In this document: positions 45,205 to 54,810 of the stretch, one piece after another
Position numbering within the stretch: the stretch's first letter is position 1
How the letters are laid out: each line of letters opens with the position of its first letter
Origin: Verrucomicrobiota bacterium
GTDB lineage: Bacteria; Verrucomicrobiota; Verrucomicrobiia; Limisphaerales; JADJPG01
Length of the DNA stretch: 64,000 bases
Assembly (NCBI GenBank): GCA_016713365.1
Contig: JADJPG010000003.1
Coordinates: 1-64,000, forward strand
Direction: 5' to 3'
Notes under the pieces: generated by a model
What the model was told of the DNA's origin: nothing
What the model saw: the letters and a program-made list of their open reading frames with translations, nothing else
The model's database searches: none
Program-made: the position numbers and the translations under genes

Positions 45205-48200
45205 GGAACCTCCATTTCGTTGGTGGCGAGGACTTCGGCGATTTCTCCGTCCTTGCCGAAACGGACGAGGACGTATTTGTAACGCGCTCCGGCGAGCACG
45301 GGCTGGGTGTCGCGGAGAAGGGTGTTGAGGTAGCGGATCGTCCCGCTACCCAGATTCTGTACGATGCCATCGTAGATCACGAATGGATCCCAGATGATCG
45401 CGGACGTGCCGGATTTCTGAAAAGCGACGCTCTCCATCATGGGCGAGCATTGAATGATGTCGCCTGAGACTGTCGGAAATTTCGCGTTCGGAACCTGGTG
45501 CCGGTAGAGCACGCAGGGGAATGGGGATTTGCCCATCGGCGTCTCCTGCAAGTAAACCATCGGATCGCTCGTGCCGAGCAGCGTCTGCGGGCGGGCGCGG
45601 AAATCCGATCCGGCCGCCAGCAGCCCAGGGCCACCCGATTCGACGGTGTTCGTGATGATCAGCGCCCCCACCTGCACGACCGCGCCGGTGAGATTGTTCA
45701 GTTGCCCCTGATACCACGAAGCGACAAATCCGCTGCCCACCCCGCTGTTCACCGGCGGCAACGAGCGCTGCGGCCACGCGACAGTGGGCAGAGTGTTCGT
45801 GCCGGGCGGCTCCCAAAAGAACGTCTCGATGTTGCTCTTCTCGCCGTGTTCGCCAGTGATGCCGACGGCGCGCACCCACACGGCGTACTTCACGCCCTTG
45901 GCCACGTTGACCGGCAGTGTGAACTCTGGGCCGGAGCCATACGCTGAGCCGTTGCCAATCACCGGCGTGGTGAACACGCCGAATTCACCCGCAGGCGGCG
46001 GCGTGTTGTTCGTCTCCTGATTGGTGGTGAAGGCATCGAGAAACTTCACGTTCGGAGAGAGGATGTGTTTCTCAATCGACGTCTGCGACAGGATGGGCGC
46101 GTCGGCCGACTGATTGGTGCCAACCGGCTTGAAGATGCCGATCTGGAAACGTTCGACACCATACGGCGGGCAGAACCAGCGCAGCATCATCTGTGGATTG
46201 GCTTCGTTCCCGGCAGGATCGATCTTCGTGAGCATTGGCTTGGGCAGCGGCAGAACCGGAGCCACGAGCTTGCAGCCGAGACGGGTCAGGCGGCTGCCAT
46301 TACCATGCTCGTCCAGCAACTGGCCATAGTAGCAGATGCGTCTGCCGTCGGGCGGGAACGAGAAGTCGAAGCAAAGAATCAATGGCGGCGGATTCGTCGC
46401 GGGCCAGGTGCGCTGGCAGATAAGCTGGAGCGGACCGTCGTTGACGCGGCGGTAGAGGCGATACTCGCGGCTGCCAGCAGTCGGCGCGATCTCGATCTCG
46501 ATGGGAATGATGTTGTTCGAACCTTCGGGCGCGTTGGCAATGTGGATGTCGCATTCGCTGTCGCGACGAGTATCGAGATAGGCGCGGGCGCGGAACTGAA
46601 GTTCAGTATCTTCCTGCAACTTTCCGACGGTGCCGACAGCGAGCGGATAGCCGGAAATTTGTCCGTCGTTCATTCCGGAACGTGCGCGGAAGAACGCTTG
46701 GCTGCTCTGGAATTGACCGGGGAGTTTGAACGTCCAGCGGTTTGAGCGCGATGACGGCAGGAAGTAAAGCCGATCGGTCGCAATTGTGGTAAGGATGTTC
46801 GTCCCGCTGCGAATCTCCACTGAGCCTTCCATCCACGCGATCCGATCCGACTCGCGGATGAAGTCCACCGCAAAATCGAGCACAGCCGGAGTGCCGGCGG
46901 CGGGATTGGTGCTCGTGACATTCACCTGCGTGAACGGTGAGAGGCAGCGTCCGCGCACCACGCCGATAGGGCCGCCCGGGCCTTCATATTCCCGCAGCGT
47001 GCCGGATACGGCCGCACTGGGTGGAGAAAGATTTCCGCCGCACGCACCGATGTCCTCGGCTCGTACAGTGTACCAGAAAGTGCGCGCGTAATCCGCTGGA
47101 GCCGTTGGCGCACCGGGACCGTTGTCGAGATAGCTGTTCTCCGGCAGGCCGGGGATGTGGTTGACGATGGCGACGAGATGATTCGAGGGATACGCGAGGT
47201 TCGAGTTGATCTGCGTGGTGTTGTCCCAGCGATAAACCCAGTAACGCTTGATGGTCTCGTCGCTGGTCGGCGCGTTCGAGGCTTGCGGCCAGATGACGCG
47301 GAGCGAATGCAGGTTGGTCGTGCCGTCGTAGAGGTAATCGTTCACCACCCGGATCCGGCCCATGACATTCGGCATGAGCTTGTCGCAAATCAGCACCTCC
47401 GCGCCAGGCGAGAGCAGGCCATCGCGCCCGAGCAGATCGCGCGCAGCAGTGAAGTAGTAGAAGCGCGCGCCGTTGGTGTGATCGAGCGAGAGCGGCGGGA
47501 GCGTGGGATGACCAATGCGGTTGTCGTCGATCAGATAGATGGTTGTCTCGTCGCCAGTGGTGGGGTGAAGTTTGTGACAGTCTCCCGATGTGAACAGCGT
47601 GGAGGTGAGAATGGGGCGAGGGTTGATGCGTTGCACGGCCTGGGTGCTGTTCATCGCGGAAAGCAGCGCGGTCGCGGCGGGCGGAGTGACGTGCCAGTTG
47701 CGGCCCGGCGCCTCGGCGTAGTCCTTGCGCACGCGATAAACGTTGAAGCCGTTTTGCAACAGCATCAGCCGGCGCAACGGATCGGGCGTGGCCCAGCGGA
47801 GCTGAACGTTCATGTTGCCACGCGCGCCGGGCGCAGGCATTTGCACGGGAGAACCAGGCGCGGGCAGCACCGTGGGATTCCCGGCTTCAACAGAAAGACG
47901 ACCAACGACGGCGATGTCCTTGTCCGCCGCGACATCGAACTGGCGAATCTCAAACGTCGTCTGGCCCGCGCCAATCGGTTCCACATGGGCAAATCCGAGG
48001 CACATGGCCATGCCGGGATGCGTGCGGCCGAGCAGGAGCAGATTGCTGAACCGCTTTTCGTCCGTAAGCGTGCCGGTGATGACTGCGGCGACTTGTTGCG
48101 CGAGGGTTAGGTTCGCAGGAATGAACTTCCCGAAGAGCGCGCTCATGTCGGTCTCCAAATCCACGAGGCTCTGCCCGACGTTGACGCTCCGCTGAAGGAT

Positions 48201-48548
48201 GGGTTCGATCACGCGCGGATCGGTTTGCAGCGAGGAGATGGCGACACGGCGAAACTGGCCGGGCACACCAATCGGGCCGGGCTTGGCGTAAAGCGCATAC
48301 GTCTTGCCGCCAAGGCTGAGCGGTCCGGTGCTGAACCACGTGAGGTAAGCCCAGTCGTTCCCCGACGGGACATCATGCCACGTCGTGCCGGCACTGATCA
48401 TCGACGGTCCGATGTCGCCCTGCGGCGCGGCGGCGCGCGAACTGGCGACGGCCACGAGCAGCAACAGCGCGGCGGCGGTGAGTTTTTGGAAGAACGTGTT
48501 CATTCGGTGCAAGAGATGGTCGTTCATCAGCGCGGGCGCGGTGCTCAT
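45201..48548 (-). CDS. Giant secreted protein B
   Basis: 1115 residues from the ATG at 48548, which overlaps the upstream stop as ATGA; the ATG 15 codons later gives a more standard signal peptide (MNTFFQKLTAAALLLLVAVASSRA). The mature protein is beta-rich with segments resembling fibronectin-type-III or related adhesin folds (NVQLRWATPDPLRRLMLLQ, QMMLRWFCPPYGVERF, RYWVYRWDNTTQINSN), with recurring W-x-x-P and Tyr motifs. No catalytic motif was recognised. Its stop overlaps the next gene (45201-45204), so translation of the three genes is probably coupled. Confidence 0.85.
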   Translation of the reverse strand: MSTAPALMNDHLLHRMNTFFQKLTAAALLLLVAVASSRAAAPQGDIGPSMISAGTTWHDVPSGNDWAYLTWFSTGPLSLGGKTYALYAKPGPIGVPGQFRRVAISSLQTDPRVIEPILQRSVNVGQSLVDLETDMSALFGKFIPANLTLAQQVAAVITGTLTDEKRFSNLLLLGRTHPGMAMCLGFAHVEPIGAGQTTFEIRQFDVAADKDIAVVGRLSVEAGNPTVLPAPGSPVQMPAPGARGNMNVQLRWATPDPLRRLMLLQNGFNVYRVRKDYAEAPGRNWHVTPPAATALLSAMNSTQAVQRINPRPILTSTLFTSGDCHKLHPTTGDETTIYLIDDNRIGHPTLPPLSLDHTNGARFYYFTAARDLLGRDGLLSPGAEVLICDKLMPNVMGRIRVVNDYLYDGTTNLHSLRVIWPQASNAPTSDETIKRYWVYRWDNTTQINSNLAYPSNHLVAIVNHIPGLPENSYLDNGPGAPTAPADYARTFWYTVRAEDIGACGGNLSPPSAAVSGTLREYEGPGGPIGVVRGRCLSPFTQVNVTSTNPAAGTPAVLDFAVDFIRESDRIAWMEGSVEIRSGTNILTTIATDRLYFLPSSRSNRWTFKLPGQFQSSQAFFRARSGMNDGQISGYPLAVGTVGKLQEDTELQFRARAYLDTRRDSECDIHIANAPEGSNNIIPIEIEIAPTAGSREYRLYRRVNDGPLQLICQRTWPATNPPPLILCFDFSFPPDGRRICYYGQLLDEHGNGSRLTRLGCKLVAPVLPLPKPMLTKIDPAGNEANPQMMLRWFCPPYGVERFQIGIFKPVGTNQSADAPILSQTSIEKHILSPNVKFLDAFTTNQETNNTPPPAGEFGVFTTPVIGNGSAYGSGPEFTLPVNVAKGVKYAVWVRAVGITGEHGEKSNIETFFWEPPGTNTLPTVAWPQRSLPPVNSGVGSGFVASWYQGQLNNLTGAVVQVGALIITNTVESGGPGLLAAGSDFRARPQTLLGTSDPMVYLQETPMGKSPFPCVLYRHQVPNAKFPTVSGDIIQCSPMMESVAFQKSGTSAIIWDPFVIYDGIVQNLGSGTIRYLNTLLRDTQPVLAGARYKYVLVRFGKDGEIAEVLATNEMEVP

Positions 48549-51500
48549 TTGTCGTCCTCGTCAGGCACTTCCTCCCAGCCCTTGCCTTCGACGTATTTGA
48601 CGGCCTCCTCAAAATCGCCGCAGATGCACAACGGGCACGGACCAAAGCAGCCTTCACCTCCAATGGTTCCGATGAGCGTGAAGCCCTCGTCGGTCGGCGA
48701 ACCGATGAGCGTCGCCACGCCCTCGGCGCTGAGGACGCAAACCACTGTGCCGGCCACGCCGATGCGCAGGATCATGCCGTAGTTTTTTCCTTCGTTGAAA
48801 TACCACGCGCCCGCGCCGGCGATCACGCGAATCTCCAGCAAACAGCCATAGCTCCAGATTGGGAACTCGCCATCGGCGAAGAACAACCCGCCGGCCACCG
48901 GCAGCGGGCCGAAATTGTCCTCGGCATCCACAAGTTCCACCAGCTTCGGGCTCACAGCAGCGAGCGTCCACTTGATGGGATCGTAAGTGCAGGCAACACC
49001 GGCGAAGAGTCCGCCGCCGACTTCGATTGAGTTGTTCACGCGCACACGACACAGGGCCGCTCCGTAATTCTCCGTCGCGCCGAACATAAGGTTCAGGCCG
49101 AACTGTTTGATCTCCACGGTACCCAGTGTGATTTTTCCCTTGGCAAGAATGGAGCCACCCATGCCTGAGAGATCGCCGTCAGCATCGAGCACAAACTTGC
49201 CGATCACATCGACCTTCAAACCGTCTTCGCCGCCTTTCTTCTTGGACTTCTTGTCGTCCGATCCGGCGGACCAGCTTAAGGGAACTTCCAGCGCGCCCAA
49301 AGTGATTTCCGTACCGCTGCCGCCGGCAGGGATGCACGTCTCCACGCGGTTCTCGGAATCGATCTCCAGAATTTCGAGGAACGCCTTGAACACCATTTTG
49401 TCCGGCATCTTGAACTCAAACTGCGCGTCCAGTCGCAGCCGGCGCAGACTGTCGTCATTGATCTCGGCGTTGCCGGTAATTTTCGCGGCGCCAAGGTAAC
49501 CGCCCACGTCACCGAGCGCGGAGTTGATGCTGTCATCCGCCAGGTTAAATGCCGTAGCTAGCGAGGCGCGAACCATGCCGTTGATGCCGTCAAAGTACCC
49601 GTCCACACCGGAACGGAAGACGGCGTTGACATCGAACATCCGGTACTTGATGCCCTTGAAAACCTTGTCCCAGACGGACGACGCCAGAAACGCCTCGCGC
49701 ACTTCACGGCGCATGCGATCGACGAACGCATCCTTGCTGATCTGGGTGAACGGATTGTCCACCGAGTAATCGAAGCTCTGGATGTAGGCCTTGATGTCCT
49801 TCTTGGCGGCAAGGGAGGTTTCGCCGAACACAGCCTTGCCCGCGACGGCGATCTGGTTCACCTCATTGGCCCATTCGCCGCCTGTCTTCGAGATCTTCGT
49901 CACGTTGGTCAGGATGATGCCGACCTCATGCAGCACGCCGTTGATGCTGGTCAAAGTGGGCTGAATGTCGGCGGCAATCTGGTTCAGCACCGGCTCCGCG
50001 TCCTTGGCCAGATCGTTGGAAATCGACTTGATGGCCTTCACCGCGGATTTCACCGCGTTGGACACATTGCCCATTGCGTTCGTCGCGGAACGAGAGCCGT
50101 CGTACGCCTTCTGGCTCACTTCGGAAATCGTCTTGAGCACGCTCACCGCCTCGGCGCTGCCGGCGGTGAAGTGGTAGAACTTGTTCGAGATGGATCCGAG
50201 GAAGTTCGTTGTCAGATAGCTGTCCGCCAGCGCCGGGAACGCTGTCTTGTTGCCGGCGGGCAGGCCGTCGTAAATGGCTTTCAGCCCCTGATAGGTGGTC
50301 TCAAGCGCGGGATCCACCGCCGGTCCCACGGCCTCCTCCAGCAACTCACCGCCGGTTGCGTCGAGCAGCTTGTTCAAGCTCAACATGCCGTCGAGCATCG
50401 AGGCAAACTCGCTTTCGCCGATGGCCTCCGAGATCACATCGAACGTTCCGGCGTCCTCGATCTTGTCCAGGAAGAAGTCCGCCGTGTTGATCTTGCCAAA
50501 GCTCGCGCCGAAATCGAGCGAGGCCGCCTTCGAGTCCATCTTGCGAACCTTGTGTTCCAGCGAGAAGACGATCAGCGGCGACTTCACCGGCTCGAACGAC
50601 TCGAAGTTTCGCGAGGAGAATTTCCACTTCAGCGGATAATCCAGCTCCACAATGTCCAGCCAGACTTTGCGAGCGCGCGGGTGATATCGGTCGTCGTCGA
50701 TGTTGTCCCGATATTTGTCGAGCGGCTCGGTCGTCGGCCAGCCGTCGTTCTTCTCGTCAAAGTACGCGGCGGTGAAATACGTTTCACCGTCCTTCAGCCA
50801 GCCCCGGCTCTCCGTCGCCGTGTCGTCGGAGGTCCAGCCGCCCATCAGGTAAACCGGTGGTTCACTATCGGTCGAGGGCTTGCGCGCGCTGGCGTGGACT
50901 TGCATGCGGACATCCTCGAAAAACGGCACGTCCATCTGCCCGGCGAACGTGATAAAGCCATCGGGAGCGGCTCCCGGATTATGACGGTTGAAGTAAGCGT
51001 CGCCGACCGTGGTCACACGGTAGGGCGTGTTCGACGAGCCTTTCATCTCGAACGTCGTGGGCAGCTTCAGTCGCGAATCCAGATCAGCGATTCCGTCAGA
51101 CTTGGAAATGAGTTTGCCGTTCGGGAAGAAGCCCAGCGTGCCGTAGAGCGGACTGCTCACTGGCGACGCGTGACCGGTGACGCCCAGCGTGAGGAAGCCG
51201 TCGTCCACATCGCACTCCGCGCCGATGTTCGAGACGAAACTCAGCGACAGCGCTTCGATGTCCGCGTTCCAGTAGGCGAGGTATTTGTTCCCGGTCCGAT
51301 CCGGCAGCTCGGCGGATTCCGGCTTGCCTGAGCAGGAGAAAATCATCTTCGCAAACTCAACCGTGATGTCCGAAGGATGCGGCAGATTGATCTGCCCCTC
51401 GGTGCGCGACGCCACGTTCTCGTTGTCTAGGAAAGCCAGGCTGTAGTTCTCAAAATTGAAGCTGTAACCCCACAACGTCAGGCTGGACGGGAATGATCCA

Positions 51501-54442
51501 CCCACGCCGCTGTGAATGCCGCTGACGCCGCCGAGCCGCAGGTAATACTTGGAATTGCCGCGCAGGTCATACGTCACCGCCTGGCCGGCAATCAAACTGC
51601 GCGCATCAAACACCCCGTCTGCAATCCCGCGCACATTCAGCCCGGCGTAATCCGCAAAGCCGAGCGCGTATCGAGCCGTCTCGGGACGCTCGATCAAGTT
51701 CACGCTGCCCGTGGTGCCGCCCGTGTAGAGAATCACCGCCGCGCCATCGTTATCACTGGCCGTATTGTCTCCGCCGCGCAGGAACGCGCCGGGCATGGCG
51801 AAGACGGCGTTCGTCGGACCAATGACCGCCTGCGCGTTGTCGTTGGCCGCTTCGTTGTAGCCCCAGGCGATCCGACCGACGTTGCCGTTCAGATACTGGA
51901 TTGGCCCCTCGTTGCCGGCCATCAGTCCACCATCCCGCGTGAACGACAGTCGCCCGCCGGCTGGCGTGATGCCGATGCGATTCGTGAGCGGCGTGGAGGA
52001 ACAGCCTTCGCAATCCCCGACATACGGCACGGACACCGGTCCAACGCCCGCGAGGTAACTGCCGGCGCCCTGCAGCACCACGTCGTTGCTAATCACCATG
52101 AAGCCGCCGCCGCCTGACCATTGAATGCCGGAGTCGTACGGGAAATGCGTCTGGAATCCACCCGCGCTCGTGAAAGCCAGCGTGCCGTTGAGCAGCGCGG
52201 TGCCGTTGGCATCGGCGCTGATGCGGGCCGCGCCAGTGAAACTCAAGGTGTGATTGAGATAGCGATCGTTGGATCGCTTCACCGCCATGTTTGTCTGGTA
52301 GAGGTTCGTGGAAACCAGCCGGAGTAATTCATACTCAAGCGCGCGGACGTGCAGCGACTCGGCAATCGTCGGTGAATACAGGAGCTCGAAGCGCGCTGAG
52401 GTGGCGTTCCATACCATCTGCGTGGCGAAAATGAAAATGGCCTTCGTTTCCTCGACTGCGTAAATGCTCTCACCCGGGGGCGGATAGAAGGTCAGGTTGG
52501 TTTTCGGCGCGAGGCTCTGATTCAAGCCGACCGTCGGAAACAACAACTCCGTGAGCAACCGACGAATGCCACGGGCTTGAGTCGTATTGGTGTGGTAACC
52601 AAAACCAGTGGGCATGTGGAAGTTGACCGAGCTGACGGTGGCTCCCGCCACTCCGAGAATCACCAGTCCACGATCAAACGAGATATTGCCAACGGAACCT
52701 TCGCTGGCGTTGTTCACGATCTGGACGCCGCTGGTGAGAATCGCATCGCCGTTGACCAGCAGCTTCGCGCCAAGCGCCGCGCCGTTGCCGAAAGTTGGAC
52801 CGTTCACTCCATCCACGGTTGCACCATTCACCGCGAGGGAAACGGTTGTCGCTATGTTGGAAGCCAGCGTGACCACGCCGGGAATTGGGGCCGCGTTGAA
52901 GGCGTGCATCGTGGTATTGATGTCGCCGCAGATCAGCCGTCCGTTATACGCGAGCAACCGCTGCGGCGCATTGGTCACGCTGCCGGCGGCGAGGGAGGGT
53001 TGGCCCGTCTGGTTCGTGTAGCTCACGCGCACGATGGCGCGGTAGGTGGCGTTGACGGAGTCGAGCTGGGCAGCGGGTTTGATCGCGAGGACATACTGGT
53101 TGGTGTTGACGCGCGGCTCGACAGGATTGGAAGTGCCGGGCGCGTAGGAGGCGGCGATGGAGTTGAAATTGGTCGTGGAGTAGGCCAGTGGAATCAAGGC
53201 GTCGGTGGCCGCATTGCGCAACTCGAGGTCGAATCGCAACGGCAGCACGTCCAGCGACGGAACTCCCGAAATAAAACTGTCGTACCGATGAACAACCACG
53301 TCGTTGGTAATGAGGAATGCGTTCGTGCCCGGCGCGGTGTTCAGCAGCCAGGTGCGTTCCCAACCGGACGCGCCGGCTTCCACGATGGCGTTGAGCGCGG
53401 CGTCTCCACTGACGAGATTCGTAAAGTGGTAGAACTGATGCGGACCGTTGGTGGCGTTGAAAGCCACCGTGCCGTTCGGCCGCGTTACCGAGAGTTCAAT
53501 GCGATAGGAGGTGCGATGATTCAACCGCGCCGCCGGCTTGAGAAAGCCCGTGGTGATGAGGTTTGTTTCCTGTGCGGCAGTGAGCAGGGCGACGTTGGTA
53601 ATGATGTGCGTGTAGCCGACGTTCGTCGTGACGCCTCCGGAGTTGTAGATCGGAAACAGTGTGCCGTTGGTGTCACGCAGGCGGAACGTATAGGTGTAGG
53701 GGAGGTTGGTCGAGTTGCCCGAGAAATTCTCCAATAGGAAGTAGGATGTCGCCTGGATGGTCTCGCGATTGAAGGCGGCGTTGGTGTTTGAAGCGTCGGA
53801 ATCGATCACGTAGCCGGAATCGTTGGCGACGAAGAAGCTCGATGGCGTTTCGGTGATCGGGACGTTGGCACCGGTCACCTCGATGTCATCGAGATAAAGT
53901 CCTTCGGCCACGCCGGACGCATCGCTGATGAAGGCAAACCGGAGCAGGTGGCTTCCGCCCGTGTAGGCGTTCAAACTCAGGCGCCGCTCAACCCAGTTCG
54001 TAGTGGTGGCCGAGCTGCTGACGAGAATGGTGTTATCGATGTAAGCGCGCCACAAGTCGCCCGCCCCGATAGTAGGCACCCGCCCCCAGAAGCGCAGGTT
54101 CGCGTAGGTGTAAGGAGCGAGGTTGATGGTCCGGCTCATCGTAGACGCCAGATTATTACTGTATCTCTCGGAGTTATTGACGAAGCCAGACACACCCAGG
54201 GCGGCGCAGTAGCCTTTGCCGCCGCGACTGCGCGAAGCCACGCTGCCATACAGGTCGCTGACGGAACCCCACCACAGCGCCGGCGCAGCCGCGTTGCTGT
54301 CGCCGACGGTCCATCGGGGGGTTAAGACCGTGTTGAAACTCTCGGTGAAAACGGACGTTTGCCCATGACCCGCCGGCGTCAGCATTGCTCCCGCTAAAGC
54401 GATCAGGGCGAAAACCCGGGGAAATCGACTGAAAATATTCAT
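48545..54442 (-). CDS. Giant secreted protein A
   Basis: 1965 residues from the ATG at 54442 (signal peptide FALIALAGAMLTPAGHGQ); the frame is open to 54523. Residues about 30-210 form a jelly-roll/MAM-like module (YGSVASRSRGGKGYCAALG, GLYLDDIEVTG). Many Asn/Thr-rich beta segments follow. About 1330-1540 is a long amphipathic helical region (SVLKTISEVSQKAYDGSRSA to NEVNQIAVAGK), unlike the flanks. The C-terminal 350 residues are glycine-rich strands, ending with Cys1932, Cys1936, Cys1939 and Cys1941 in GCFGPCPLCICGD and an acidic tail. No family was recognised. It heads a three-gene ATGA-coupled operon. Confidence 0.85.
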   Translation of the reverse strand: MNIFSRFPRVFALIALAGAMLTPAGHGQTSVFTESFNTVLTPRWTVGDSNAAAPALWWGSVSDLYGSVASRSRGGKGYCAALGVSGFVNNSERYSNNLASTMSRTINLAPYTYANLRFWGRVPTIGAGDLWRAYIDNTILVSSSATTTNWVERRLSLNAYTGGSHLLRFAFISDASGVAEGLYLDDIEVTGANVPITETPSSFFVANDSGYVIDSDASNTNAAFNRETIQATSYFLLENFSGNSTNLPYTYTFRLRDTNGTLFPIYNSGGVTTNVGYTHIITNVALLTAAQETNLITTGFLKPAARLNHRTSYRIELSVTRPNGTVAFNATNGPHQFYHFTNLVSGDAALNAIVEAGASGWERTWLLNTAPGTNAFLITNDVVVHRYDSFISGVPSLDVLPLRFDLELRNAATDALIPLAYSTTNFNSIAASYAPGTSNPVEPRVNTNQYVLAIKPAAQLDSVNATYRAIVRVSYTNQTGQPSLAAGSVTNAPQRLLAYNGRLICGDINTTMHAFNAAPIPGVVTLASNIATTVSLAVNGATVDGVNGPTFGNGAALGAKLLVNGDAILTSGVQIVNNASEGSVGNISFDRGLVILGVAGATVSSVNFHMPTGFGYHTNTTQARGIRRLLTELLFPTVGLNQSLAPKTNLTFYPPPGESIYAVEETKAIFIFATQMVWNATSARFELLYSPTIAESLHVRALEYELLRLVSTNLYQTNMAVKRSNDRYLNHTLSFTGAARISADANGTALLNGTLAFTSAGGFQTHFPYDSGIQWSGGGGFMVISNDVVLQGAGSYLAGVGPVSVPYVGDCEGCSSTPLTNRIGITPAGGRLSFTRDGGLMAGNEGPIQYLNGNVGRIAWGYNEAANDNAQAVIGPTNAVFAMPGAFLRGGDNTASDNDGAAVILYTGGTTGSVNLIERPETARYALGFADYAGLNVRGIADGVFDARSLIAGQAVTYDLRGNSKYYLRLGGVSGIHSGVGGSFPSSLTLWGYSFNFENYSLAFLDNENVASRTEGQINLPHPSDITVEFAKMIFSCSGKPESAELPDRTGNKYLAYWNADIEALSLSFVSNIGAECDVDDGFLTLGVTGHASPVSSPLYGTLGFFPNGKLISKSDGIADLDSRLKLPTTFEMKGSSNTPYRVTTVGDAYFNRHNPGAAPDGFITFAGQMDVPFFEDVRMQVHASARKPSTDSEPPVYLMGGWTSDDTATESRGWLKDGETYFTAAYFDEKNDGWPTTEPLDKYRDNIDDDRYHPRARKVWLDIVELDYPLKWKFSSRNFESFEPVKSPLIVFSLEHKVRKMDSKAASLDFGASFGKINTADFFLDKIEDAGTFDVISEAIGESEFASMLDGMLSLNKLLDATGGELLEEAVGPAVDPALETTYQGLKAIYDGLPAGNKTAFPALADSYLTTNFLGSISNKFYHFTAGSAEAVSVLKTISEVSQKAYDGSRSATNAMGNVSNAVKSAVKAIKSISNDLAKDAEPVLNQIAADIQPTLTSINGVLHEVGIILTNVTKISKTGGEWANEVNQIAVAGKAVFGETSLAAKKDIKAYIQSFDYSVDNPFTQISKDAFVDRMRREVREAFLASSVWDKVFKGIKYRMFDVNAVFRSGVDGYFDGINGMVRASLATAFNLADDSINSALGDVGGYLGAAKITGNAEINDDSLRRLRLDAQFEFKMPDKMVFKAFLEILEIDSENRVETCIPAGGSGTEITLGALEVPLSWSAGSDDKKSKKKGGEDGLKVDVIGKFVLDADGDLSGMGGSILAKGKITLGTVEIKQFGLNLMFGATENYGAALCRVRVNNSIEVGGGLFAGVACTYDPIKWTLAAVSPKLVELVDAEDNFGPLPVAGGLFFADGEFPIWSYGCLLEIRVIAGAGAWYFNEGKNYGMILRIGVAGTVVCVLSAEGVATLIGSPTDEGFTLIGTIGGEGCFGPCPLCICGDFEEAVKYVEGKGWEEVPDEDDK

Positions 54443-54810
54443 GTCTCTAGTGCGATGCCTGTGTCTGAAAGGGCGAACAAACTGACTCGCGACGGACGCC
54501 GCAAGTCGTTCCATGCCCAACAAAAAAAGCCCATTCTCAGGCTTAAAGAAGAAAACTGGGGTGACGCCTTACAAGAAAACCGCGCTGGCAAACTGCCCAA
54601 GCCACACACGTTCATACGCCAAACCCGAATCGTGCCGACCACGGCACAACCAGCATTCAACAGCTTCCATCGGCAATTAGCCGGCCGCGTTGCAAGAATT
54701 GTTGATCAATTTGAGGCAGCAACGGCGGTCAGAACGGCGGCGGGAGAAGAGGGGGGAACCTACCTCGTGGCTCAGAAGCGGCAGGCTGGGAAGCCGAAGT
54801 GTGTTTAAGG
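54443..54810. other. Intergenic region before the giant-protein operon
   Basis: About 370 bases between galE and the giant protein A gene on the same strand. It holds a terminator-like hairpin (54520-54544) and presumably the operon promoter, which I cannot place with confidence. A 117-codon plus-strand frame here has no support. Confidence 0.6.
54520..54544 (-). terminator. Probable rho-independent terminator
   Basis: On the minus strand AAGCC-(8 base loop)-GGCTT is followed by TTTTT. It lies 267 bases beyond the galE stop and about 80 bases before the giant protein A start, so it may end the galE transcript or act as an attenuator for the operon. The stem is only five base pairs. Confidence 0.5.

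Noticed and set aside
54455..54808. A 117-codon plus-strand frame in the gap before the giant operon
   Set aside because: No homology, no ribosome-binding site, low-complexity basic composition, and it sits in a probable promoter/terminator region.
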